This document shows positions 25,909 to 33,756 of a DNA stretch of 64,000 bases, piece by piece. The notes below the pieces were generated by a model. That model ran no database searches. It was not told the DNA's origin and saw only the letters and a list, made by a program, of their open reading frames with translations. Source of the DNA: Selenomonas sp. AE3005 (lineage in GTDB: Bacteria > Bacillota > Negativicutes > Selenomonadales > Selenomonadaceae); contig NZ_CAJODG010000004.1 of assembly GCF_905233635.1 (NCBI RefSeq), positions 1 to 64,000 of the forward strand. The letters are read 5' to 3'. The position numbers and the translations under genes were made by a program. Numbering within the stretch: position 1 is the first letter of the stretch; every line of letters starts with the position of its first letter.

Positions 25909-25946
25909 GTCCACTGCGGTTTTTACTGCGGTGGACTCATTTTTTT
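25909..25946 (+). terminator. Terminator after abiEii
   Basis: GTCCACTGCGGT and ACTGCGGTGGAC form a 12-bp stem with wobble pairs and a TTTT loop, then TCATTTTTTT. Confidence 0.85.
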
Positions 25947-25948
25947 GC

Positions 25949-26248
25949 ATCAATGAAAATGCCCGCATTGTTCAAGACCAGACGGACTACCAGAAACGCT
26001 ATGATGAACTGGTCAACCGCTACGATGCTGCCAAGGTCAAGTACGATGCGGCATAACAGGGGATAAAGAAAAGGAGAGCCAAGGCCGACCAGCTGGATGC
26101 CTTTGTCAAGGCGGTCAAGGCGCAGGATACGGTGGTGACGGCATTTGACGAAGGTCTGTGGGGGACGCTGGTGGACTTCATGACCGTTTACAGTAAAGAA
26201 GATATATCCGTCACATTCAAGGACGGCACGGAAATTCATATAGACTGA
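25949..26248 (+). pseudogene. C-terminal remnant of a large serine recombinase
   Basis: Reading from 25949 the frame gives INENARIVQDQTDYQKRYDE and later FDEGLWGTLVDFMTVYS and VTFKDGTEIHID, the C-terminal pattern of Tn4451/TnpX-type large serine recombinases. The catalytic N-terminus is absent. A single in-frame TAA at 26054-26056 interrupts it. It lies 35 bases before the right copy of the 20-bp direct repeat, as a recombinase at the end of an integrated element would. No product is expected. Confidence 0.75.
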
Positions 26249-26251
26249 CAG

Positions 26252-26283
26252 TTGGCATGGGGAAAAGGCTCGTGCCAATTTTT
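26252..26283 (+). terminator. Terminator after the recombinase remnant
   Basis: TTGGCA and TGCCAA with additional wobble pairs, followed by TTTTT. Confidence 0.65.
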
Positions 26284-26303
26284 GTCTTATAGTAGAGAAT
26301 AAG
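26284..26303 (+). repeat. 20-bp direct repeat, right copy
   Basis: Exact match to 24121-24140, 2163 bp away. It directly follows the terminator after the recombinase remnant. Confidence 0.6.
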
Positions 26304-26458
26304 TGCAAGAGGTGTCATGTTACGTTGAAATATGATAAAATAATAGCTAGTGGAAAATCAGCCGAAAACTAGGAGTTGGCCATTTTGATAAGGCCGACTC
26401 TTTGTACGTGGATTATCTATGGATAAATGGGGAAGATGAAGGGCAAGGGTCAAATTTT

Positions 26459-27634
26459 ATGGACATTCGAGATTTGATTGGGGAAGCAACGGAATATGAT
26501 AAAAAACAGTCATTGGAGGTGAAGAAACCAAAGAGCTGGTTGAAAAGCGTTAGCGCATTTGCCAATACTTTCGGTGGCAAGCTAATTTTTGGCGTTCGTG
26601 ATGATGATGTGATAATTGGATTGGAAAATGCCAGAGAAGATGCGGAAATAATCAGTGAGACGATAAAAAATCGCATGAATCCAATCCCTAAATTTAAATT
26701 ATCGTTTGAAACCGTGGAGGGCAAGGCACTAATAATTGTTGAAGTGATGACCGGTGATGAAACGCCGTATTATTATTCCGGTGAAGGTCAGCTGGTGGCT
26801 TTTGTGCGTTTGGGAAATGAAAGCGTACCCGCAAATCCCATGCAGCTGCGTGAACTGGTGATTCGGGGAAGTGGGCAGAGTTATGACAGTCTGCCATCAC
26901 GGTTTAAGTTTGAAGATATGGCCTTTACAAAGCTGCGCTCCGTTTATAAGCAAAGAACGGGGAAATCTTTTGAGGAAACAGATTTTGAATCCTTTGGTCT
27001 AGTTGACCATAATGGTAATTTGACCAATGCTGGTGCGTTGCTAGCTGATGAATCGCCGGTAAGACATTCACGAGTATTTTGTACCAGATGGAATGGACTA
27101 TCTAAAGCGTCTGGATTGATGGATGCCATTGATGATGAGGAATATTCAGGCGGTCTTGTTTCCCTTTATCAGGATGGACTTAATTTTATTATGCGCCATA
27201 ATCGGAAGGCATGGCGGAAAACACCGACCCACAGGATTGAATACCCGGATTATCCCCAGCGTGCAGTGATGGAGGGATTGGTCAATGCACTTATTCATCG
27301 GGACTATATGATAGTGGGTAGTGAAGTTCATATTGATATCTTTGATGACCGTTTGGAGATTTATTCCCCCGGTGGAATGGTAGATGGTTCCACGTTAGAA
27401 GGCCGTGACCTGCGGAATATATCATCACAGCGAAGAAATCCGGTGCTGGCAGATGTTTTCAGCAGACTGCAACTCATGAAGCACAGAGGTGGTGGATTTA
27501 AGAAAATACTGGAAGACTACGATTTCCAAGAGCATATGACAGAGGCATTGATGCCGAAATTCATGGCAGAGCATAAGGATTTTCTGCTGACGCTGTACAA
27601 TTTGAATTATGTTGAGGGAAAAGATGACGCCTAA
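26459..27634 (+). CDS. AlbA_2/Schlafen-type DNA-binding protein with HATPase domain, C-terminus cut by a stop
   Basis: 391 residues. The N-terminal AlbA_2 domain (EATEYDKKQSLEVKK, then SAFANTFGGKLIFGVRDD) is followed by an HATPase_c_4 domain with EGLVNALIHRDY (N-box-like) and RLEIYSPGG (G-box-like). These proteins act as regulators and are frequent in defence islands and next to type I restriction genes. The ATG at 26459 follows GGGCAAGGG. The frame ends at a TAA (27632-27634), but the same frame continues for 59 codons encoding a winged-helix domain, so the original protein was longer. Expressed as is, it would lack its C-terminal DNA-binding module. A helicase-nuclease gene follows closely. 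Confidence 0.8.
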   Translation: MDIRDLIGEATEYDKKQSLEVKKPKSWLKSVSAFANTFGGKLIFGVRDDDVIIGLENAREDAEIISETIKNRMNPIPKFKLSFETVEGKALIIVEVMTGDETPYYYSGEGQLVAFVRLGNESVPANPMQLRELVIRGSGQSYDSLPSRFKFEDMAFTKLRSVYKQRTGKSFEETDFESFGLVDHNGNLTNAGALLADESPVRHSRVFCTRWNGLSKASGLMDAIDDEEYSGGLVSLYQDGLNFIMRHNRKAWRKTPTHRIEYPDYPQRAVMEGLVNALIHRDYMIVGSEVHIDIFDDRLEIYSPGGMVDGSTLEGRDLRNISSQRRNPVLADVFSRLQLMKHRGGGFKKILEDYDFQEHMTEALMPKFMAEHKDFLLTLYNLNYVEGKDDA

Positions 27635-27814
27635 GGAAAAAGGGAAAAGTATGAGAAAAAAATTCTTACCTTAATAAAGGATAATAAGATAACACACGAT
27701 GAAATGGCTAAAAAGATTGGTGTGAGTAAGAAAACGATTGAGCGTGAGATCAAAAAGATTTCTCAACTGAAATATATAGGAAGTGGCTATAGTGGTTATT
27801 GGAAAATGAATTAA
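27635..27814 (+). pseudogene. Detached winged-helix C-terminus of the AlbA_2 protein
   Basis: In frame with the preceding gene after its TAA. It encodes KILTLIKDNKITHDEMAKKI and GVSKKTIEREIKKISQLKYI, a helix-turn-helix typical of the C-terminus of AlbA_2/HATPase regulators, and ends at TAA 27812-27814. A short ATG-started frame at 27640-27690 in another register is unrelated. One substitution (for example CAA, GAA or AAA to TAA) would explain the split. Confidence 0.75.
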
Positions 27815-27837
27815 TGGTTCAATAATGGGAGGTATAA

Positions 27838-30387
27838 ATGATGATTGATTTTAAAAAGAAATTGAATTCGGTGAAACTGGAAAAGAAAAAAGACCCTTGT
27901 GAATTATATTCTACCTTAGACAGAAAAAGTGATGTTGGGCCATTACGTCCAGCACAGAAATATATTCTTAATGAATGGTATCTAAGAAATTATACTGACA
28001 AAGATATAATTGTAAAATTACATACAGGGGAAGGAAAAACTTTAATAGGATTATTGATGTTGCAATCTAAGATAAATGCACAGGAGGGTCCATGCCTATA
28101 TATATGCCCTAATAAATATTTGGCTTTACAAGTATGTGATGAGGCAAAAAAATTTGGAATATCATATTGCATAATAGATAATGATAACCAATTACCAAAT
28201 GAATTTATGTGTGGAGAGAAAATACTTATAACACATGCATATAAAGTATTTAACGGTAAATCTATATTCGGAATTAACAATGATTTTGTAAAAGTAGGAA
28301 CAGTTGTTCTAGATGACTCACATGCTTGTATTGATATTATAAAAGAATCACAGTCTATAAAAATAAAAAAAGCTGAAAATGAAAAAGTGTATCTAAGGAT
28401 ATTAAGCTTATTTTCGGAAGAACTAATGGATCAAGGTGAAGGAAGTTTTTTGGATATAGAAAATGGTGAATATGAAACATCGATGTTAGTGCCATATTGG
28501 GGATGGTATGATAAAAGGTCAGAAGTGCTTAGGATTTTATCAGAGGAAAAAGATGTAGATGCGATTAAATTTGTATGGCCTTTAATTAAAGATAATATAT
28601 TAAATTATAAATGTTTTATATCAGGAAGTGAAATTGAGATCGTTCCATACAATGCTAGTGCGGAAATATATGGAACATTTTCAAGGGCAAAATATAGAAT
28701 TCTAATGTCAGCAACAACCCAAGATGATTCTTTTTTTGTTAAGGGATTATCATTTAGTGCAAGTGCAGTGAAAAAACCTTTGATGTTTAAGGAACAAAAG
28801 TGGTCTGGCGAAAAAATGATAATAATTCCATCACTTATTAATGAAGAATGTGATAGGGATTTAGTAGTTACATATTTTTCAAAGATAAAATGTGAGAAAT
28901 TTGGTATGATAGCATTGGTTCCAAATTCCAAGAGAGCAAATCAATATGGTAGTATGGAGGCAATTTGCATTGATAAGAATAGTATATATTCTGATATGGA
29001 GAAAATTAAAAAGAAAAAATTTGATAGAATGGTTGTCATAAATAATAGGTATGATGGTATAGATTTGCCTGACGAATGTTGCAGAATACTTATAATAGAT
29101 TCTATGCCATATTTTAATAGTTTGGCTGATAGATATGAACAAAAATGTCGCCCTGAAAGTGAATATGTAAATAAAAAAATTTCTCAAAAAATCGAGCAGG
29201 GGCTAGGTAGAGGCGTTAGAGGTGAAAAGGATTATTGTGCCATTCTAATCATAGGTTCGGACATAGTTAGATTTATGAGAAGTATTACTACAAAAAAATA
29301 TTTTTCACAACAAACACAAAAGCAAATAGATATTGGGTTAGAAATTGCTAAAATGGCAAGTGAGGATAAAGGTGCTGAAGATGCTGCTATAAAACCTGTG
29401 GTATCTCTTATAAAGCAAATGCTGGATAGAGATGAAGGATGGAAAGAGTATTATACAATGGAAATGCAGTCAATAGGTGATCATGAATATGTCAATGATA
29501 AATATGAGCAATTAGCTAATGAAACAAAAATTGAAAAATATTATAGTGAAGGAAATTTTTTAAAAGCTGCTGAAGCTATGCAAGAATTTATAGATAAACA
29601 AAATCTTGATAAATTAGATAAGGGATGGTTTTTGCAAAAGCTGGCAAGATATTATTATCCAGTACGAAAGGAGAAATCTATAGAAATACAAAAAAGTGCA
29701 TTTGAGAAAAATCATCAACTATTAAAACCTAAAATGGGAATTAATTATACAAGGGTATCTTTTATTAATGAAAATAGAATGAAAAGAATACATGCATTCT
29801 TAATGACTTATAAAACATATGAGGAGTTAAAGTTGGCTGTTGATGAAATTTTGGATAATCTATCTTTTGGTATTGAATCTAGTAAATTTGAGTTGGCATT
29901 AAAGCAAGTGGGGGAGTTGCTCGGCTTTAAAAGTCAGTGCCCAGATACAGAGATCAGGAAAGGCCCTGATAATTTATGGTGCGGTACAAACGATGAGTAT
30001 GTTTTCTTTGAATGTAAAAGTGAGGTGGATGAGACACGAAGTGAAATATATAAAAGTGAATCTGGACAAATGAATAATCATTGTGCCTGGTTTGAAAATG
30101 AGTATGGGGCTAATGTTAAAGTATATCGGTATTTAATAATACCCACAAAAAAGTTGTCGTATAGTGGTAATTTCACACATGAGGTTCGGATTATAAGAAA
30201 AAATAGGCTTCGTGACTTTAAAAAAGAAATTAAACAATTTATCGAAGAATTATCACCTTATAATATAAAGGATATATCTGAAGAAAGTCTACAGAATTAT
30301 ATAGATTCTCATTGTTTAAATATGAGCGATATAAGAGAAAAATATTCGGAAGAATATTATCACTGTAAGACGGAAAAAACGAGATGA
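27838..30387 (+). CDS. SF2 helicase fused to a PD-(D/E)XK nuclease
   Basis: 849 residues, about 30-33% GC, far below its neighbours. N-terminal SF2 helicase: Walker A LHTGEGKT (61-68), motif II read as DDSH (159-162) in place of DEAH/DEAD, MSAT (290-293), a motif V-like NRYDGIDLPD (403-412) and motif VI QGLGRGVRG (454-462). A helical linker follows. The C-terminal domain has GPDNLW (Asp711) and FECKSE (Glu725, Lys727), then QMNNHCAWFENEYG: a PD-(D/E)XK nuclease pattern. GGGAGG lies seven bases before the ATG. It lies 23 bases after the AlbA_2 reading frame and before hsdM. I do not recognise a named defence family for it; ATP-driven DNA or RNA restriction is an inference. Confidence 0.8.
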   Translation: MMIDFKKKLNSVKLEKKKDPCELYSTLDRKSDVGPLRPAQKYILNEWYLRNYTDKDIIVKLHTGEGKTLIGLLMLQSKINAQEGPCLYICPNKYLALQVCDEAKKFGISYCIIDNDNQLPNEFMCGEKILITHAYKVFNGKSIFGINNDFVKVGTVVLDDSHACIDIIKESQSIKIKKAENEKVYLRILSLFSEELMDQGEGSFLDIENGEYETSMLVPYWGWYDKRSEVLRILSEEKDVDAIKFVWPLIKDNILNYKCFISGSEIEIVPYNASAEIYGTFSRAKYRILMSATTQDDSFFVKGLSFSASAVKKPLMFKEQKWSGEKMIIIPSLINEECDRDLVVTYFSKIKCEKFGMIALVPNSKRANQYGSMEAICIDKNSIYSDMEKIKKKKFDRMVVINNRYDGIDLPDECCRILIIDSMPYFNSLADRYEQKCRPESEYVNKKISQKIEQGLGRGVRGEKDYCAILIIGSDIVRFMRSITTKKYFSQQTQKQIDIGLEIAKMASEDKGAEDAAIKPVVSLIKQMLDRDEGWKEYYTMEMQSIGDHEYVNDKYEQLANETKIEKYYSEGNFLKAAEAMQEFIDKQNLDKLDKGWFLQKLARYYYPVRKEKSIEIQKSAFEKNHQLLKPKMGINYTRVSFINENRMKRIHAFLMTYKTYEELKLAVDEILDNLSFGIESSKFELALKQVGELLGFKSQCPDTEIRKGPDNLWCGTNDEYVFFECKSEVDETRSEIYKSESGQMNNHCAWFENEYGANVKVYRYLIIPTKKLSYSGNFTHEVRIIRKNRLRDFKKEIKQFIEELSPYNIKDISEESLQNYIDSHCLNMSDIREKYSEEYYHCKTEKTR

Positions 30388-30486
30388 TTTTATGATATGG
30401 TTGGTATGTAATTTGCCGTAGATAAGGCACTTTTGATGAAAATGCATTGTAGAATAAACAGATGATATTTGGAGGTAATAATATAC

Positions 30487-32083
30487 ATGGCATCACAGGA
30501 ATTGAATCAGGTGCTTTGGAACGCGGCTAATGTTATGCGCAGCACCATGAGCGCGGACGAATACAAGGATTATCTTCTCGGCATGATTTTCTACAAGTAT
30601 CTGTCTGACCGTCAGCTTTATACGGTGGTTGACCTTTTGGAAGACCGTCAGCCGGAAAGTCTTTATGAGGCGCAGCAGTTGTATGAGGAAGCTCGTAAAA
30701 GTGAGGATTGGGAGGATTTGAAGGCGGAGCTGGAGGAAAATTACAGCTTTGCGATTGAGCCGCAGTATACCTTTACGGCGCTGTACAACGAAATAAACAA
30801 CAAGACCTTTACCACCGACCATTTGCGTCAGGCTATGCGCGATATTGAGCAGGGGGGCGAGGCCATCCGAGGGCAGAAGCTCTACGAAGACCTGTTTGAG
30901 GATTTTGATATTGACTCTAAAAGTCTTGGCACGACTCCGGCAAAGCGCAATGCTATGCTTTCGGATGTGATGAAGGAGCTGGCTCATATTGACTTTACGC
31001 AGTATGGCGCGGATGCGCTCGGTGATTGGCCAGTTTGCCGCAGGTTCGGGAAAAAAGGCCGGGGAGTTCTATACCCCGCAGGCTGTTTCGGAGCTTATCA
31101 CCCGTATTGTAACCAAAGGCAAGGAAGGGGAGCCGGCTTTTTCCATTTATGATCCGTGCATGGGTTCAGGTTCCCTGCTTTTACATGCCCGCGCGTTTAT
31201 TAACGAGGACTGCCGCAATGGCATTCAGTTCTTCGGGCAGGAAATCTCGCATACTACCTACAACTTGGCGCGTATGAATATGATTCTGCATAATGTGCCC
31301 TTTCAGTATCAGCATTTCCGCAATGGCGATACTCTTGGGGCTGACTGGCCTACGGAGGAGCCGACGAACTATGATGCTACTGTGATGAATCCCCCATACA
31401 GTCAGCATTGGAGCGCGGCGGCAGGGTTCTTGACTGACCCGCGTTTCCAGCGTTATGAAAAGCTGGCGCCGAAGTCAAAGGCTGATTTTGCCTTCCTGCT
31501 TCATGGGTTTTATCATTTGAAAGAAAACGGCACTATGGGGATTATCCTGCCTCATGGTGTTTTGTTCCGAGGGGCGGCGGAGGGGACAATCCGCAAGCAC
31601 CTGCTGGAAGATGGCAATATCTACGCGGTTATCGGCCTGCCTGCGGGGATTTTCTTCAGTACAAGCATACCGACCTGCATTATCGTGCTGAAAAAAGACC
31701 ATGTGAGCCGTGATGTGCTCTTTATTGACGCGTCAAAAGAGTTCCGCAAGGAAAAGGCGCAGAACTTTATGGATGCGGAGCATATTGACAAGATTATGGC
31801 GGCTTACAATGAGCGTAAGGATGTGGACAAGTTCGCCCATCTGGCAGCTTTTGAAGAAATCAAGGAAAATGATTACAACCTCAATATTCCTCGCTATGTG
31901 GATATCAGCGAACCCGAACCGGAAGTTGACCTTAAAGCTGTCTGCGCCAATATCAAGGCGATTGACCTTGACATTAAGCAGGCAACGCATGAGCTGCTTG
32001 ACATGTCAAATAATTTGACATGTCAGGATAAGGAAACGGAAGAAGCTCTGGCAGACTTCATTAAGGTATTGCAGGAGGGCTGA
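30487..32083 (+). pseudogene. hsdM: Type I restriction-modification methyltransferase subunit, frameshifted
   Basis: The N-terminal part (30487 to about 31030) encodes the HsdM helical domain up to IDFTQYGADALGD. The catalytic part continues in the next frame to 32083 with GEFYTPQAV, DPCMGSGSLLL (SAM motif I) and NPPYSQHW (N6-adenine methylase motif IV). At the junction about six residues usually present (of the form AYEYLI) are missing, consistent with a 17-base deletion near 31021-31026. The ATG at 30487 follows GGAGG at 30471. Unless the frame is restored, no complete methylase is made. The downstream frame has possible starts of its own, but a stand-alone product would lack the N-terminal domain. 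Confidence 0.85.
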
Positions 32084-32093
32084 AATTTAGTGG

Positions 32094-32264
32094 TATAAGG
32101 CTTTTGGCAAAGAAAAGATATTTGGACGTGGTGATGTGGTGAGTGTATTACCAATCACGGCGCGTCCGGCAACAGACTTGATAAAGAAAATGCAGGCTTA
32201 AGGGTTGCTAGAAAGCGTACACGGCTTAGGAAAATATCGCTTTGTGGTCAAGGACGCTGACTGA
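32094..32264 (+). pseudogene. Remnant of a winged-helix C-terminal domain (Fic-like or AlbA_2-like protein)
   Basis: Read in frame it gives FGKEKIFGRGDVVSVLPITA and, after an in-frame TAA at 32199-32201, GLLESVHGLGKYRFVV. This resembles the wHTH at the end of Fic-family proteins and similar regulators (FGR-D-x(n)-G-x-GKYRF pattern). No 5' part survives in the hsdM-hsdS gap. Such genes are common inside type I loci, so this is probably a decayed accessory gene. Confidence 0.6.
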
Positions 32265-32291
32265 CGGAATTTTAGGTCAACGCGATTGACA

Positions 32292-32339
32292 TTTGACTTT
32301 TGACCAGTCAAACAGGCGATTTTGACTGGTCAAGTCAAA
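32292..32339. repeat. Inverted repeat upstream of hsdS
   Basis: Arms TTTGACTTTTGACCAGTCAAA and TTTGACTGGTCAAGTCAAA pair with a 2-nt bulge. The core TTGACCAGTCAA/TTGACTGGTCAA is shared with the palindrome after hsdR at 36794-36825. It could be a terminator-like hairpin or a protein-binding site. Confidence 0.6.
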
Positions 32340-32364
32340 GACGAATAATGATGAATGATGATGG

Positions 32365-32934
32365 ATGCGTATGCCTAAATTGCGATTTAAGGGATTTACG
32401 GATGATTGGGAACAGCGGAAGTTGGGAGATATTGTCAGCTTCTCAAAAGGGTCAGGATATTCAAAGTCCGATTTGCAAGAAGATGGAACACCAATAATTC
32501 TTTATGGTAGATTGTATACGAAATATGAAACAGTCATCAGCGATGTTGACACATTCGCCAGTGAGAAATCAAACTCTGTATTCAGCAATGGTGGGGAAGT
32601 GATAGTCCCTGCTTCTGGAGAAACGGCAGAAGATATTTCCGTTGCTTCTGTTGTTGACCAGCCTGGGGTTATACTTGGTGGTGACTTGAATATCATCACA
32701 CCACCGCAGGAGCTTGATTCTGCCTTTCTCGCCATAAGCATATCTAACGGCAAGCCTCACAGCGACATGGCGAAGATGGCACAGGGCAAATCTGTGGTGC
32801 ACCTGCACAATTCTGACCTTGCAAAGATTGACCTGCCATATCCCAGCTATGAGGAACAGCGGCAGATAAGCCAACATTTCAAGAGCCTCGACAACCTTAT
32901 CGCCCTTCATCAGCGCAAGTGTGACGAACTGTAA
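32365..32934 (+). CDS. hsdS: Type I specificity subunit, first half (TRD1)
   Basis: 189 residues: target-recognition domain 1 with the usual LRFKGFTDDWEQRKLGDI entry motif and the conserved helix segment ending EEQRQISQHFKSLDNLIALH. The frame stops at TAA 32932-32934 inside the central conserved region; the same frame continues into the second half. One base change (most simply AAA to TAA) would join the two into a normal HsdS of about 405 residues. Half-subunits can dimerise in some systems, so some function is possible. Start ATG 32365 or 32371. Confidence 0.85.
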   Translation: MRMPKLRFKGFTDDWEQRKLGDIVSFSKGSGYSKSDLQEDGTPIILYGRLYTKYETVISDVDTFASEKSNSVFSNGGEVIVPASGETAEDISVASVVDQPGVILGGDLNIITPPQELDSAFLAISISNGKPHSDMAKMAQGKSVVHLHNSDLAKIDLPYPSYEEQRQISQHFKSLDNLIALHQRKCDEL

Positions 32935-32949
32935 AAAGTAAAGAAGTAT

Positions 32950-33585
32950 ATGCTTCAAAAAATGTTTCCGAAAAAAGGAGAAAAAGTTCCAGAGATTCGC
33001 TTTGCTGGATTTACTGGCGATTGGGAACAGCGGAAGTTTCCTGAGTTTGTCCAGTTCTATAATGGGCAAACGTATAAGCCGGAAGATGTACAGGATGATG
33101 GCGTATTGGTGCTTAGGTCATCAAATGTCAAAAATGATGAAATTGTAGATGCAGATAACGTCTACTTAGATAAATCCGTTGCTAATGCTGAACAAGTTCG
33201 TAAAGGCGATATAATTGTTGTGGTTAGAAATGGTTCTCGTGCCTTGATTGGCAAACACGCTGAAATCAAGCGGGAAATGTCTAATACTGTCATAGGTGCA
33301 TTTATGACAGGAATTCGCTCCGAACACTCATCGTTTGTAAATGCACTTCTTGGGACACCTCAATTTGAACGAGAGATAGAGATGAACATGGGGGCAACAA
33401 TCAATCAGATAACTGGCTACATGTTCTCCAAGATGGCATTTATGATTCCTTCTGGGGATGAGCAGGACAAGATTGGTGCTTATTTTAAGGGCTTAGATGA
33501 CCTTATCACTCTTTATCAGCGTAAGCATGATACCCTTAAAGAAATCAAGAAATATATGTTGCAAAATATGTTTCCTAAAAAATAA
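32950..33585 (+). CDS. hsdS: Type I specificity subunit, second half (TRD2)
   Basis: 211 residues starting MLQKMFPKKGEKVPEIRFAG, in frame with the first half after its TAA. It contains target-recognition domain 2, opening with a repeat of the RFxGFTxDWEQRK motif seen in the first half, and ends with the second conserved helix (YMLQNMFPKK). The ATG at 32950 lacks a good ribosome binding site, so expression might depend on re-initiation or read-through. With the broken hsdM this argues that the methylation side of the locus is decaying. Confidence 0.8.
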   Translation: MLQKMFPKKGEKVPEIRFAGFTGDWEQRKFPEFVQFYNGQTYKPEDVQDDGVLVLRSSNVKNDEIVDADNVYLDKSVANAEQVRKGDIIVVVRNGSRALIGKHAEIKREMSNTVIGAFMTGIRSEHSSFVNALLGTPQFEREIEMNMGATINQITGYMFSKMAFMIPSGDEQDKIGAYFKGLDDLITLYQRKHDTLKEIKKYMLQNMFPKK

Positions 33586-33679
33586 AGGCATTGGGGGTGA
33601 ATCGGTTTGAATGAAATTGAGAAGGTATCACAGGATATTTACGGCGGAATATGCGGCAGTTTTATCGGTGCTTTCCAAT

Positions 33680-33700
33680 TCGCTACGCACTGCGTAGCGA
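33680..33700. repeat. Near-perfect palindrome between hsdS and hsdR
   Basis: TCGCTACGCA and TGCGTAGCGA separated by one base. There is no T-tract after it. Between 33586 and 33756 I see no convincing gene; a TTG-started 32-codon frame (33607-33702) with a GGGGGTG upstream is too short to support. Confidence 0.5.
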
Positions 33701-33756
33701 TTTGACTGGATAGATTATCGTATGCGGTCGAAATAACGTAGCAGGAGGAATTGAGC

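Noticed and set aside
24100..26310. Intact integrative element with active recombinase
   Set aside because: Only the C-terminal third of the recombinase remains and it contains a stop codon, so it is at most a relic.
33607..33702. Short TTG-started ORF between hsdS and hsdR
   Set aside because: Only 32 codons, no homology recognised, and it ends inside a palindrome.
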